Source: Desulfobacter hydrogenophilus (lineage in GTDB: Bacteria; Desulfobacterota; Desulfobacteria; Desulfobacterales; Desulfobacteraceae). Taken from it: a stretch of DNA of 64,000 bases. The position numbers and the translations under genes were made by a program. Location of the stretch: NCBI RefSeq assembly GCF_004319545.1, contig NZ_CP036313.1, forward strand, positions 4,342,501-4,406,500, in the 5' to 3' direction. Numbering within the stretch: position 1 is the stretch's first letter; each line of letters starts with the position of its first letter. The notes under the pieces were generated by a model, which searched no databases, was not told the origin of the DNA, and saw only the letters and a list, made by a program, of their open reading frames with translations. This document shows positions 56,638-64,000 of the stretch, in pieces.

Positions 56638-56852
56638 AACTAAAAACCTGTCGGACTTTCCTGTTTTAAAAAAAATGGGCTCCCAATTTGATCTGTGTTT
56701 CAAAGAAAAATATTTAGCAGGGGCAACCGGGTTCAATTTTTACAAATCTTGGTCTGAAATTACTTAAGTCAGACAGGTGCTTATGATTTACATTAAAGGC
56801 GCCCTATAAGTCCTTAGACCAAGCAGGAATACATTTTGCGGCAACAAATAGC
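56638..56852. other. Intergenic region between RTX-like remnant and nadC
   Basis: No gene seen. Confidence 0.4.
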
Positions 56853-56890
56853 AACGGCCCAACCCGATAGTCAGGTTGGGCCGTTCTTAT
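56853..56890. terminator. Hairpin between RTX-like remnant and nadC
   Basis: AACGGCCCAACC (56853-56864) pairs with GGTTGGGCCGTT (56874-56885), 12 bp with a 9-base loop, followed by CTTATTTT on the plus strand. It is placed to stop transcription from either side; the nadC side has a poorer T tail. Confidence 0.8.
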
Positions 56891-56912
56891 TTTAAAATCA
56901 ATTATAGCGTTA

Positions 56913-57740
56913 CTAACATTGGATACGCATACTTAAATCAACAGAAACAGACTGATGGGTGAGCGCGCCGCAGGAAATAATATCCACGCCGGTTCCAGCG
57001 ATGGCGTTTAAAGTCTGCAAACTGACATTACCCGAAGCTTCAACCACGGCGCGCTTTCCGATCAACGTCACGGCTTTAGTCATGGTATCGATGTCCATAT
57101 TGTCGAGCATGATCACATCTGCCTGGGCATCGAGGGCCTGCTGCACCTCGACCATATCCGAGACTTCCACTTCCACCTTCATTAGATGGGAAGCCCTGGC
57201 CCGGACACGGGAAACGGCTGCCGCAATGGAACCGGCAGCCGCAATATGGTTGTCCTTGATCAGAATGCCGTCATACAGGGCAAATCTATGATTAAATCCT
57301 CCCCCTGCCCTGACAGCATCTTTTTCGATTTTTCGCCATCCAGGGGTCGTTTTTCTTGTATCCACCAGCCTGACTTTTGGGTTATCCAAGGCATCGACAA
57401 ACTCTCGTGTTAAGGTTGCAATGCCGGAAAGCCGTTGCAAAAAATTTAACGCCACACGTTCTGCCGTCAAAAGAGAGCGAATATCGCCGGTTATGGTAAA
57501 AATCACATCATCTTTTTTAATGATGTCTGAATCATCAAAATGAACTTTGCATTCCATGGAAGGATCTACAGCATAGAACACCTTTTTTGCCACATCTGTT
57601 CCTGCCAGGATAAAGTCCTGCTTTGCAATAATGATGGCGGTTTTTTCCTGGGGATAAAGGAAAATACTTTCCGTGGTCACATCCCCAAAACAGGTATCTT
57701 CAAAAAGTGCCAGCCGAATGATCTGTTTTGTCATATCCAT
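56913..57740 (-). CDS. nadC: Nicotinate-nucleotide pyrophosphorylase (carboxylating)
   Basis: This 275-residue enzyme converts quinolinate and PRPP to nicotinate mononucleotide in de novo NAD synthesis. ALFEDTCFGDVTTESIF is at the N-terminus; AERVALNFLQRLSGIATLTREFVDAL near 92, DTRKTTPGWRKIEKDAVRAGGGFNHRFALYDGILIKDNHI near 130 and VEVEVSDMVEVQQALDAQADVIMLDNMD near 200 hold the substrate-binding Arg, His and Lys residues. It starts 12 bases after the valS stop and is probably co-transcribed with it. nadA and nadB are not in the window. Confidence 0.96.
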   Translation of the reverse strand: MDMTKQIIRLALFEDTCFGDVTTESIFLYPQEKTAIIIAKQDFILAGTDVAKKVFYAVDPSMECKVHFDDSDIIKKDDVIFTITGDIRSLLTAERVALNFLQRLSGIATLTREFVDALDNPKVRLVDTRKTTPGWRKIEKDAVRAGGGFNHRFALYDGILIKDNHIAAAGSIAAAVSRVRARASHLMKVEVEVSDMVEVQQALDAQADVIMLDNMDIDTMTKAVTLIGKRAVVEASGNVSLQTLNAIAGTGVDIISCGALTHQSVSVDLSMRIQC

Positions 57741-57752
57741 GTATATACGTTT

Positions 57753-60422
57753 TCAATCCTGTTTCAGATTTTTGACCCGATCCAAGTTCACCGTAATCTT
57801 ATCCTGGGTTTCCTTAAGCTCTTCATGTTGTGCTTTGACCTTCTCAATGACATTTTCCGGGGCTTTTTCAAGGAAACTGTCATTATTCAGCCGTTTCTGG
57901 ATGCCATTCAACTCTTTGGTGTTTTTCTCCAGCTCCTTTTCAAGACGGCTGATTTCCTTGTCAAAATCAATTACGCCCTCAAGACAGACATAGCAGGTGG
58001 TGGCTCCTGAAACCGTTGTAGCTGAGGATTCAGGCGGATTATCTGCTTCGCAGAAAGACAGATTCTCAAGGGTTGCAAGATTGATAACGACAGATTTATT
58101 TTCGGCAATCAACAATTTTTCCGCCTTTTCTGCCGTGGTGGCCAGGACCTTAACCTTAGTCGAGGGCTGGATATTCATCTCGGATCTGACATTGCGGATC
58201 CCCGATATCAAAGAAAACAGAAATTCCATCTCTTTTTCACAGGCCGGATCTTTGAACTTTTTGAAGTCATCGTCATTATATGGAAATGTCGCCTTCATGA
58301 CAGAGCCGCTTGTGCCCGGAAGAATATTATAAATTTCTTCGGTCACAAAGGGCATGAAGGGATGCAACATGATAATAATATCTTCGAGCACTTTTGCCAG
58401 AACACCACGGGCAGCGTCACGGTGTTCGGCCCCTAATTTTTCATATAAGGCAGGCTTGGCAGCTTCAAGATACCAGTCGCAGAATTCATGCCATACGAAC
58501 TGATAAACGGTAGAAGCGGCTTCATTGAACCGGTATTCCTCAATCCCCTGTTTAACGGCCAAAGATGTTTCAGCGCATCTAGACAGAATCCAGCGGTCCG
58601 TCAGGGTCAAGTCAAGATCATCTGTCAGTGCGTCTTTTTCCGTAATGTGCATCAGGGTGAATCTGGCAGCATTCCATAGCTTGTTAACAAAATTTCTGTA
58701 CCCTTCCACCCTTGATTCGGACATTTTAACGTCTCTGCCCTGGGCCGCAAAAGCAGCCAGCGTAAACCTGAACGCATCGGCTCCGTATTCATCAATCACC
58801 TTAAGCGGATCAATGACATTGCCCTTGGACTTAGACATTTTTTTGCCGTGTTCATCCCTGACCAAAGCATGAATATAAACATCCTTGAACGGAATTTCAT
58901 CGTCCATGAAATGGATACCCATCATCATCATTCTGGCAACCCAGAAAAACAAAATATCAAACCCTGTGACCAGGACATTAGTCGGATAAAAGGTTTTCAA
59001 AAGATCTGTTTTTTCAGGCCACCCCATGGTGGAGAAGGGCCAGAGCGCCGAAGAAAACCAAGTATCGAGGACATCGGTTTCCTGGACAATATTTTTGGAG
59101 CCACACTCGGGGCAGGTATCAGGATCCGTCTCTTCAACAATAACGGCCTTGCATTCCGGGCATTTCCATACAGGGATGCGGTGGCCCCACCAGATCTGCC
59201 GGGAGATGCACCAGTCCCTGATATTGTCCATCCACTCAAAATAAGTTTTTGACCAGTTATCAGGAATAATTCTGGTTCTGCCGTCCCGTACAGCCTGGGA
59301 TGCTTTTGCAGCCAACGGTCCAACCTTGACAAACCATTGTTTGGAAATGGAAGGCTCAACATCTGTATGGCAGCGATAACAATTACCAACACTGTGCTTC
59401 AAGGGTTCTTTTTTCTCAAGCAATCCCAGATCTTCAAGCGCTTCAACCGCTTTTTTGCGGCATTCAAACCGGTCAAGACCGGCAAAACGCCCTGCCCCTT
59501 CCATCATTACGCCCGCATCATCAATGACCTTTAATTTTTTCAGGTCGTGTTTTTCGCCCAGATGAAAATCATTGGGATCATGGGCCGGGGTGACTTTCAG
59601 GGCTCCGGTACCAAACTGGGTATCCACATATTCATCCCGGATAATGGGAATGACCCGGTCTGTCAGGGGCAATTGAACTTCTGTTTCCCCAAGGTCCTTG
59701 AACCGTTCGTCTTCGGGGTTGACTGCCACGGCCATATCCCCAAACAGGGTTTCAGGCCGGGTGGTGGCAACGGTCAGCCCTTTTTTCTGGCTGTTTTTGA
59801 ACGGGTAGCGGATATAATAAAGGAAACCGTCCTTTTCTTCGTATTCAACCTCAAGGTCTGCAAGTGCAGTCTTGCACCTGGGACACCAGTTAATGATATA
59901 CTGGCCTTCATAGATCAGGCCTTCCTTATACAGGCGGACAAATACCTTGCGCACCGCCTCGGACAATCCCTCATCCATGGTAAAGCGTTCCCGGTCCCAG
60001 TCACAGGATGCACCAAGGCGCTTGAGCTGGTTGATAATGGCACCACCTGATTTTTCCCGCCATCTCCAGACTTCCTCAATAAAGGCTTCACGCCCGACTT
60101 GATCACGGTTCTTGCCTTCGGCAGCCAGTTTACGTTCCACCACATTCTGGGTGGCGATTCCGGCGTGATCAGTTCCCGGCATCCATAGAACATTCTGCCC
60201 CAAAAGCCTTCTATATCTGCACATGATATCCTGGATCACGTTGTTCAGCGCATGACCCATATGAAGCACGCCAGTGACGTTGGGCGGTGGAATCACAATT
60301 GAAAAGGGGGGGCTGTCACTTTTGTCTTCAGCTTTGAAAAATCCGTTTTCAAGCCAGAACGAATACCATTTTTCTTCAATCTCTTTTGGTGAATATCCTT
60401 TGTCCAGGGAATCCGAACACAT
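57753..60422 (-). CDS. valS: Valyl-tRNA synthetase
   Basis: This 889-residue class I synthetase has PPPNVTGVLHMGHALNNVIQD (HIGH-type site) near residue 48. The editing domain lies around 200-350 (VATTRPETLFGDMAVAVNPEDERF), with GTGALKVTPAHDPNDF. KMSKSKGNVIDP is near 525. A C-terminal coiled-coil arm reads ISRLEKELEKNTKELNGIQKRLNN. Length is typical. It precedes nadC in the same direction. No T-box-like leader was noticed upstream. Confidence 0.97.
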   Translation of the reverse strand: MCSDSLDKGYSPKEIEEKWYSFWLENGFFKAEDKSDSPPFSIVIPPPNVTGVLHMGHALNNVIQDIMCRYRRLLGQNVLWMPGTDHAGIATQNVVERKLAAEGKNRDQVGREAFIEEVWRWREKSGGAIINQLKRLGASCDWDRERFTMDEGLSEAVRKVFVRLYKEGLIYEGQYIINWCPRCKTALADLEVEYEEKDGFLYYIRYPFKNSQKKGLTVATTRPETLFGDMAVAVNPEDERFKDLGETEVQLPLTDRVIPIIRDEYVDTQFGTGALKVTPAHDPNDFHLGEKHDLKKLKVIDDAGVMMEGAGRFAGLDRFECRKKAVEALEDLGLLEKKEPLKHSVGNCYRCHTDVEPSISKQWFVKVGPLAAKASQAVRDGRTRIIPDNWSKTYFEWMDNIRDWCISRQIWWGHRIPVWKCPECKAVIVEETDPDTCPECGSKNIVQETDVLDTWFSSALWPFSTMGWPEKTDLLKTFYPTNVLVTGFDILFFWVARMMMMGIHFMDDEIPFKDVYIHALVRDEHGKKMSKSKGNVIDPLKVIDEYGADAFRFTLAAFAAQGRDVKMSESRVEGYRNFVNKLWNAARFTLMHITEKDALTDDLDLTLTDRWILSRCAETSLAVKQGIEEYRFNEAASTVYQFVWHEFCDWYLEAAKPALYEKLGAEHRDAARGVLAKVLEDIIIMLHPFMPFVTEEIYNILPGTSGSVMKATFPYNDDDFKKFKDPACEKEMEFLFSLISGIRNVRSEMNIQPSTKVKVLATTAEKAEKLLIAENKSVVINLATLENLSFCEADNPPESSATTVSGATTCYVCLEGVIDFDKEISRLEKELEKNTKELNGIQKRLNNDSFLEKAPENVIEKVKAQHEELKETQDKITVNLDRVKNLKQD

Positions 60423-60545
60423 AATTCAACTCCTCAAACCCTTTTAATATGACAACCCTTTATTATAAATGTAGGGGCTGTGTCATGTTTTGTCATGAAC
60501 CGCCACGCGTTTTTAAAAAAACCACAGCAGTCCAAGGCCAGTTAA
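60423..60545. other. Spacer upstream of valS
   Basis: This should hold the valS promoter; none is evident by eye. Confidence 0.4.
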
Positions 60546-60574
60546 TGAAAAACGGGGATTGAATCAATCCCCGC
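60546..60574 (-). terminator. Rho-independent terminator of the acidic-protein gene
   Basis: On the minus strand CGGGGATTG and CAATCCCCG (60573-60553) form a 9-bp stem with a three-base loop, followed by TTTTT. It follows the stop of the gene at 60622 by about 50 bases. Confidence 0.85.
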
Positions 60575-60621
60575 CACGTTAATAAAAATTTTTAAAAATT
60601 AAGTCAATCGTTTAATCAAGC

Positions 60622-60957
60622 TTAACCAATATCATCAAGATCTTTTTTAAGTCCTGCTTTAATATCTTCTATTTCACGCTTGATTACCTTTTCCGTTACT
60701 TCAAAAAGAATTTTTTCAATAATTTCAGAAAATTTTTTCTCTATAAGTTTTTCAAGAACAGCCTCTATGTCCACCCGGTCCAGTGGCGGGATGATATTTT
60801 CACCATTTTTTCGGCCCAAAGAGACATCTTCGGAACCTAACGCTCCCGGATCAGAGGCTTGTTGGGTCAGTTCAATGACGTCCTGATCTTTTGGGGATGA
60901 TTCTTCGGTGACCACATCAATCAGCTCAATAATATCATCATCATAATCTTGAACCAT
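60622..60957 (-). CDS. Acidic protein of unknown function
   Basis: This 111-residue protein is not assigned to a family. The N-terminal half is strongly acidic (DYDDDIIELIDVVTEESSPKD; DVIELTQQ). The C-terminal half is a predicted amphipathic helix, VLEKLIEKKFSEIIEKILFE then VTEKVIKREIEDIKAGL, likely a coiled coil or oligomerisation segment. Similar acidic-plus-helix proteins occur in deltaproteobacteria next to housekeeping genes. It has its own terminator, so it is probably monocistronic. Confidence 0.7.
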   Translation of the reverse strand: MVQDYDDDIIELIDVVTEESSPKDQDVIELTQQASDPGALGSEDVSLGRKNGENIIPPLDRVDIEAVLEKLIEKKFSEIIEKILFEVTEKVIKREIEDIKAGLKKDLDDIG

Positions 60958-61353
60958 AAAATCCTCATTTCGTCCTGATTTTAAAGCGTTTTATTTTATT
61001 TTTACGAGACTAAAAATTTATCAGAGCAGATATAAAGTGTCAACAACTTATGCTTTCTTTACAGGGTCAACGCATGTAAACATTCTGAGTATGGTCTTGT
61101 TATGCCAGCCATCATCTTCTATCCGAACACCACATCCTGCAAAGATTGTTTATTCATTGCAGTTTCCAAAGAAATGCGCGGTATCAATCTGCTTCATTTG
61201 GATTTTGATTGAAAAATTGGGGTCTGTCCTCGAATTTCCATGTCCCCGAATTTCCCAACTTTTAAGCATACGCGTCCCAAAGAAAAATAATTTTTCGCAT
61301 AAAAGATTGCCTCCTTAATATTGTTTTTTTTATGTTATTCTCACTTGCAAAAT
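60958..61353. other. Intergenic region of about 400 bases
   Basis: No gene is supported. A plus-strand frame at 61037-61318 has no recognisable motif and an unlikely composition. The stretch GGGGTCTGTCC...CCCCGAATTTCC near 61220 looks like debris that often surrounds insertion elements, but no ends are visible. Confidence 0.4.
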
Positions 61354-61815
61354 TTATTGATACATTTTTCCGTCATGATTTAACCAACCGCCTTCATGCT
61401 GCCCATTGGGGTCATGGTGAGTCCAGTGAATAACCCCACCCTTTGAATTCCACTCGTACTGGCCATAGAAATTTACATGATCATCGACTTTTAGGAATTG
61501 AATTTTTGGCGCAAGATCAATGTTGTGTGCAATTAGTAGCGTCTGATTGGAGTTCAATTTGAGAATAAAACGTTGGTGCCTGCTTCCTTTGTTATCATCT
61601 GGTAGAATTTTGATAACTTTACCTGATCCACCAATTTGAACACCACTAATTTTATTTTCAAAGACATTTTTTAGCGCTTTATCGCTTGTAGAAAATGTTG
61701 TATTTGTAAAAGGAAGAAATGCTTTTATTGAGCTTATGGAAAAACTATCATGAGATAGGGACACTATTGCATATGCCCCAATACAAATTAAAAGTATTAT
61801 AATAAATTTTTTCAT
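61354..61815 (-). CDS. DUF3465-family exported protein
   Basis: This 153-residue protein has an N-terminal hydrophobic signal or anchor (FIIILLICIGAYAIVSL). The conserved domain has VQIGGSGKVIKILPDDNKG, SRHQRFILKLNSNQTLLIAH, NIDLAPKIQFLKVDDHVNFY and EWNSKGGVIHWTHHDPNG, the diagnostic tail of DUF3465. The function is unknown; the fold is thought OB-like. It is transcribed alone with short spacers to its neighbours. Confidence 0.88.
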   Translation of the reverse strand: MKKFIIILLICIGAYAIVSLSHDSFSISSIKAFLPFTNTTFSTSDKALKNVFENKISGVQIGGSGKVIKILPDDNKGSRHQRFILKLNSNQTLLIAHNIDLAPKIQFLKVDDHVNFYGQYEWNSKGGVIHWTHHDPNGQHEGGWLNHDGKMYQ

Positions 61816-61929
61816 TTCAACTACCCTAAATGAGTAATGACATAAAGTGATTCTGTGGCTTCTACATATCTTTTATATTCATTTATCTAACGGGATAACA
61901 TCCGAAAAGTAGGCCACCGACATCATATC

Positions 61930-62319
61930 TCAAATCGAAACCGTACGTGTCCCCAAGGGCGCAAAGCATACGGCGGCCAACCGGAAATGGGCGAATCCAA
62001 AGGGGATGCCGATAATAGTCAGACAAAGACTGACCCCGGCTATGATGTGTGAGATGGCCAGCCAGATACCCGCAAAGATGATCCACAAAATATTCGCTAG
62101 CGTCGTACCGGTTATCACGTCTTCGCCCACAGCCCTGGCATCCACAAGTGTCTTGCCATAGGGAAAGGCGGCAAATCCTGCAATTCTGAACGCAGCCCAG
62201 CCAAAGGGAATGCCCACAACCGTGAGCATCAGAATACAGCCGGTAAGAATCCATAAAAGGCCTGCAGCCCATCCCCCGCCAAGTACAAACCAGAGCAAAT
62301 TCAATAAAAAAGTCATCAT
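61930..62319 (-). CDS. yccF: YccF-family inner membrane protein
   Basis: This 129-residue protein is made of two similar halves, each with a helix, the glycine-rich TVVGIPFGWAAFRIAGFAAFPYGK or TIIGIPFGFAHFRLAAVCFAPLGT, and a membrane segment. This duplicated IPFG..FR pattern is the YccF (DUF307) signature. Function is unknown in all species. It follows recB by 12 bases in the same direction. Confidence 0.92.
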   Translation of the reverse strand: MMTFLLNLLWFVLGGGWAAGLLWILTGCILMLTVVGIPFGWAAFRIAGFAAFPYGKTLVDARAVGEDVITGTTLANILWIIFAGIWLAISHIIAGVSLCLTIIGIPFGFAHFRLAAVCFAPLGTRTVSI

Positions 62320-62331
62320 TCCTCCTGATAT

Positions 62332-64000
62332 TTACGATAAAATTGTTCTCAACTGCTTTATAACTTCATTGCCGGGCCTGTGAAAATAGATCCCGGTGTT
62401 TTTGTCCCCAGCCATCCCCCGGATAAACAGGTAAAAGACGCCACCAAAATGGTCAGTATAATTATAATCTTTCAGGCGTAACCTTAAATACCTGTCCAGG
62501 GCCGCAAGGTAAAGATAATATTGCAGGATATAATCATGGCTGATCATGGCAGCCGTTAGCGCTGCAGGATTATAATCACTGAAACAAGGTCCCAGGTAAT
62601 TGGACTTGTAATCCAGGATATACCATTGGTTTTCATGGCAGACCACAAGATCGATAAATCCTTTTAAAAACCCTTTAAACCCGGATACCTGCATGGAGGA
62701 AATCCTGGTGCTATAACCGGCAATTTTTTCATCTTTTTCAACCGTTTCAAACAACTTGCCAAGGGCTGGCGGGTTAAACCGGTCCAGGGTAATATTAAAC
62801 TCCATCTCCACCAGCCGGTGGGCCGGCGTAATCTGATCCAGGGAAAAACATCGACCCTGCCCCGTATCAAGGGGGGCGGATAAAACACCCCTGACAGCAT
62901 CGCAGATATCCGGAACAGCCTTTGGCATGGCAAATCCAAACCGTTCAAGGTTACTGACAACAGACGGTTCAATAGCGGCAGGATCGCAAAAATCAATTTC
63001 TTCAAACACCTTGTGGAAAAAATCGCCAGCTCCCGGGCCTTTGGGAAAAGTAGACAAGGGTACAATTTCCACGGCAGGGGCCGGGGCAGCATCTGTCAAA
63101 AAAATATCGGGATCTGGCTCCTGCCTCTCCTTTTGCCCGTCCTGCACGGGATCATAGGTGTGCCCTGCAGCAAGGGCGGAATAACTTGATATCCGCCAAG
63201 CGGGGGCAACCTTTCGGGTCATGGTTTTTGGGATAAAATCATTATCCTGAACCGTTTGAGCATCAAAAATGCCTTCGGGCAAAGTATCAGGTTTCAGTAT
63301 AATGGCTTCAATGCTTTTGTCTGACGCTTCACACAATTGTTCAAGGTCTGCAAACAGGGGCAGATCTTTGCCTGAACCACCAGGCTGCAAAAGGCGTCCC
63401 AGCGCCGAGCCTTCAATGCCTGCAAAATTACCCCAAAAGATCCTTACGCCGACCGAAGCCCGGGTCAGGGCCACGTAGAGCAAACGCATATCTTCAGCAG
63501 CGACTTCATTCCGATTCAGCTGCATGGCCCGTTCCCTGTCTTCCGAGCCCAAATCCAGCACCAGGGCATGATTGTCTTCCGGATCATGGAATAAAACAGG
63601 TGCATTGGTATCCTTGACGGTGCGGGCGTGCCACAAAAAAGGCAGAAACACAATGGGGTATTCAAGCCCCTTGCTTTTGTGGATGGTGACAATGGCCACG
63701 GCCCGGGCATCACTTTCCAGGCGCAGCTCATCGGCGGTTGCCTGCCGGGTCTGTTCAAACAGCTGTTTTCGAAACCATTCAATCAACAGGGCAATCTTAG
63801 ACGGAGTCTCTTTACCCAGGTTCATGGCGGCCTGGGCCAAAAGCTCCTTTAAATGAAACACATTGGTCAAGCCCCGTTCATCCATATGGGCACAAGGGCA
63901 AGGCTGGGCATCTTCCTGGTACAAAAGGGCGGTGATCATGGGAATAAAGCCTTTTTCCTCCCAGATCCGCCTGTAGCCTGCAAACCGGTCCTGCCAGGTA
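62332..64000 (-). CDS. recB: RecB-type exodeoxyribonuclease V beta subunit, C-terminal part
   Basis: The gene enters from the right edge of the window (reading WQDRFAGYRRIWEEKGFIPM) and ends at 62332, at least 555 residues. Helicase motif V/VI segments are VAIVTIHKSKGLEYPIVFLPFLW and AAEDMRLLYVALTRA. HMDERGLTNVFHLKELL is a RecB-like motif. The C-terminal nuclease domain carries GFIDLVVCHENQWYILDYKSN with the catalytic Asp and Lys, and HDYILQYYLYLAALDRYL. RecBCD processes double-strand breaks; recC and recD would be expected upstream, outside the window. The N-terminal Walker A region is not visible here. Confidence 0.92.
   Translation of the reverse strand, partial: TWQDRFAGYRRIWEEKGFIPMITALLYQEDAQPCPCAHMDERGLTNVFHLKELLAQAAMNLGKETPSKIALLIEWFRKQLFEQTRQATADELRLESDARAVAIVTIHKSKGLEYPIVFLPFLWHARTVKDTNAPVLFHDPEDNHALVLDLGSEDRERAMQLNRNEVAAEDMRLLYVALTRASVGVRIFWGNFAGIEGSALGRLLQPGGSGKDLPLFADLEQLCEASDKSIEAIILKPDTLPEGIFDAQTVQDNDFIPKTMTRKVAPAWRISSYSALAAGHTYDPVQDGQKERQEPDPDIFLTDAAPAPAVEIVPLSTFPKGPGAGDFFHKVFEEIDFCDPAAIEPSVVSNLERFGFAMPKAVPDICDAVRGVLSAPLDTGQGRCFSLDQITPAHRLVEMEFNITLDRFNPPALGKLFETVEKDEKIAGYSTRISSMQVSGFKGFLKGFIDLVVCHENQWYILDYKSNYLGPCFSDYNPAALTAAMISHDYILQYYLYLAALDRYLRLRLKDYNYTDHFGGVFYLFIRGMAGDKNTGIYFHRPGNEVIKQLRTILS

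Noticed and set aside
1..64000. rRNA, tRNA, CRISPR arrays
   Set aside because: I looked for conserved T-arm sequences, rRNA blocks and regularly spaced repeats and found none that hold up.
1..64000. parS centromere sites near parAB
   Set aside because: I searched by eye for the 16-bp palindrome based on GTTTCACGTGAAAC on both strands and did not find it; a computed search would be decisive.

Overview
The window looks like chromosomal DNA from a sulfate-reducer-type deltaproteobacterium (Desulfobacterales / Desulfobacterota). This is an inference from gene content and arrangement: a citramalate-type isoleucine operon, FIST sensor protein, DraT/DraG, LarB, di-heme cytochrome c peroxidase, CcdA proteins, many two-component and c-di-GMP proteins, moderate GC and many insertion sequences. 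I see no rRNA, tRNA or CRISPR array.

Layout. 1-8.5 kb: a tightly coupled minus-strand parA-parB-ispH cluster, in which the IspH reading frame runs without a break into a UbiA-type prenyltransferase domain that leaves the window; then plus-strand hrpA, a spermidine-synthase-like protein and slyX. 8.7-13.5 kb: two inverted, nearly identical IS630-family elements bracket a FIST gene, the stump of its downstream partner, and a fumarylacetoacetase-fold gene. 13.5-17 kb: draG, draT and an amber-interrupted rhodanese, then ccdA and a transporter remnant hit by a 160-bp palindromic MITE, whose sister copy lies at 12.2 kb. 17-30 kb: an EEP-family hydrolase, cytochrome c peroxidase with structured repeats in its leader, a CHASE4-type kinase/NarL regulator pair, nhaA, a ParM-like actin gene joined to larB, and a large hybrid kinase with a receiver-TPR partner. 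30-36 kb: ilvD-ilvB-ilvN-cimA behind a classical attenuator with a branched-chain-residue-rich leader peptide. 36-39 kb: lepA and a receiver-GGDEF protein. 39-46.9 kb: a truncated EAL gene, an IS with perfect 24-bp ends, and a minus-strand operon of two UPF0718-type permeases, redox proteins and a CcdA protein; its arsR-like regulator is cut in two by an IS200 element. 46.9-51.3 kb: a graveyard of broken transposases. 51.5-56.6 kb: phosphoglucomutase, a PEP-CTERM secreted protein with an odd leader, and a decayed RTX-like gene with a C15 tract. 56.9-64 kb: nadC, valS, small conserved genes (DUF3465, YccF) and the C-terminal part of recB.

The genes fall into housekeeping blocks (isoprenoids, chromosome segregation, branched-chain amino acids, translation, NAD, recombination) separated by accessory islands shaped by transposition. 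The most distinctive observations are the IspH-UbiA fusion, the ilv attenuator, the repeated structured leader upstream of two exported-protein genes, the hairpin MITE pair, the ParM-LarB pairing and the regulator split by IS200.
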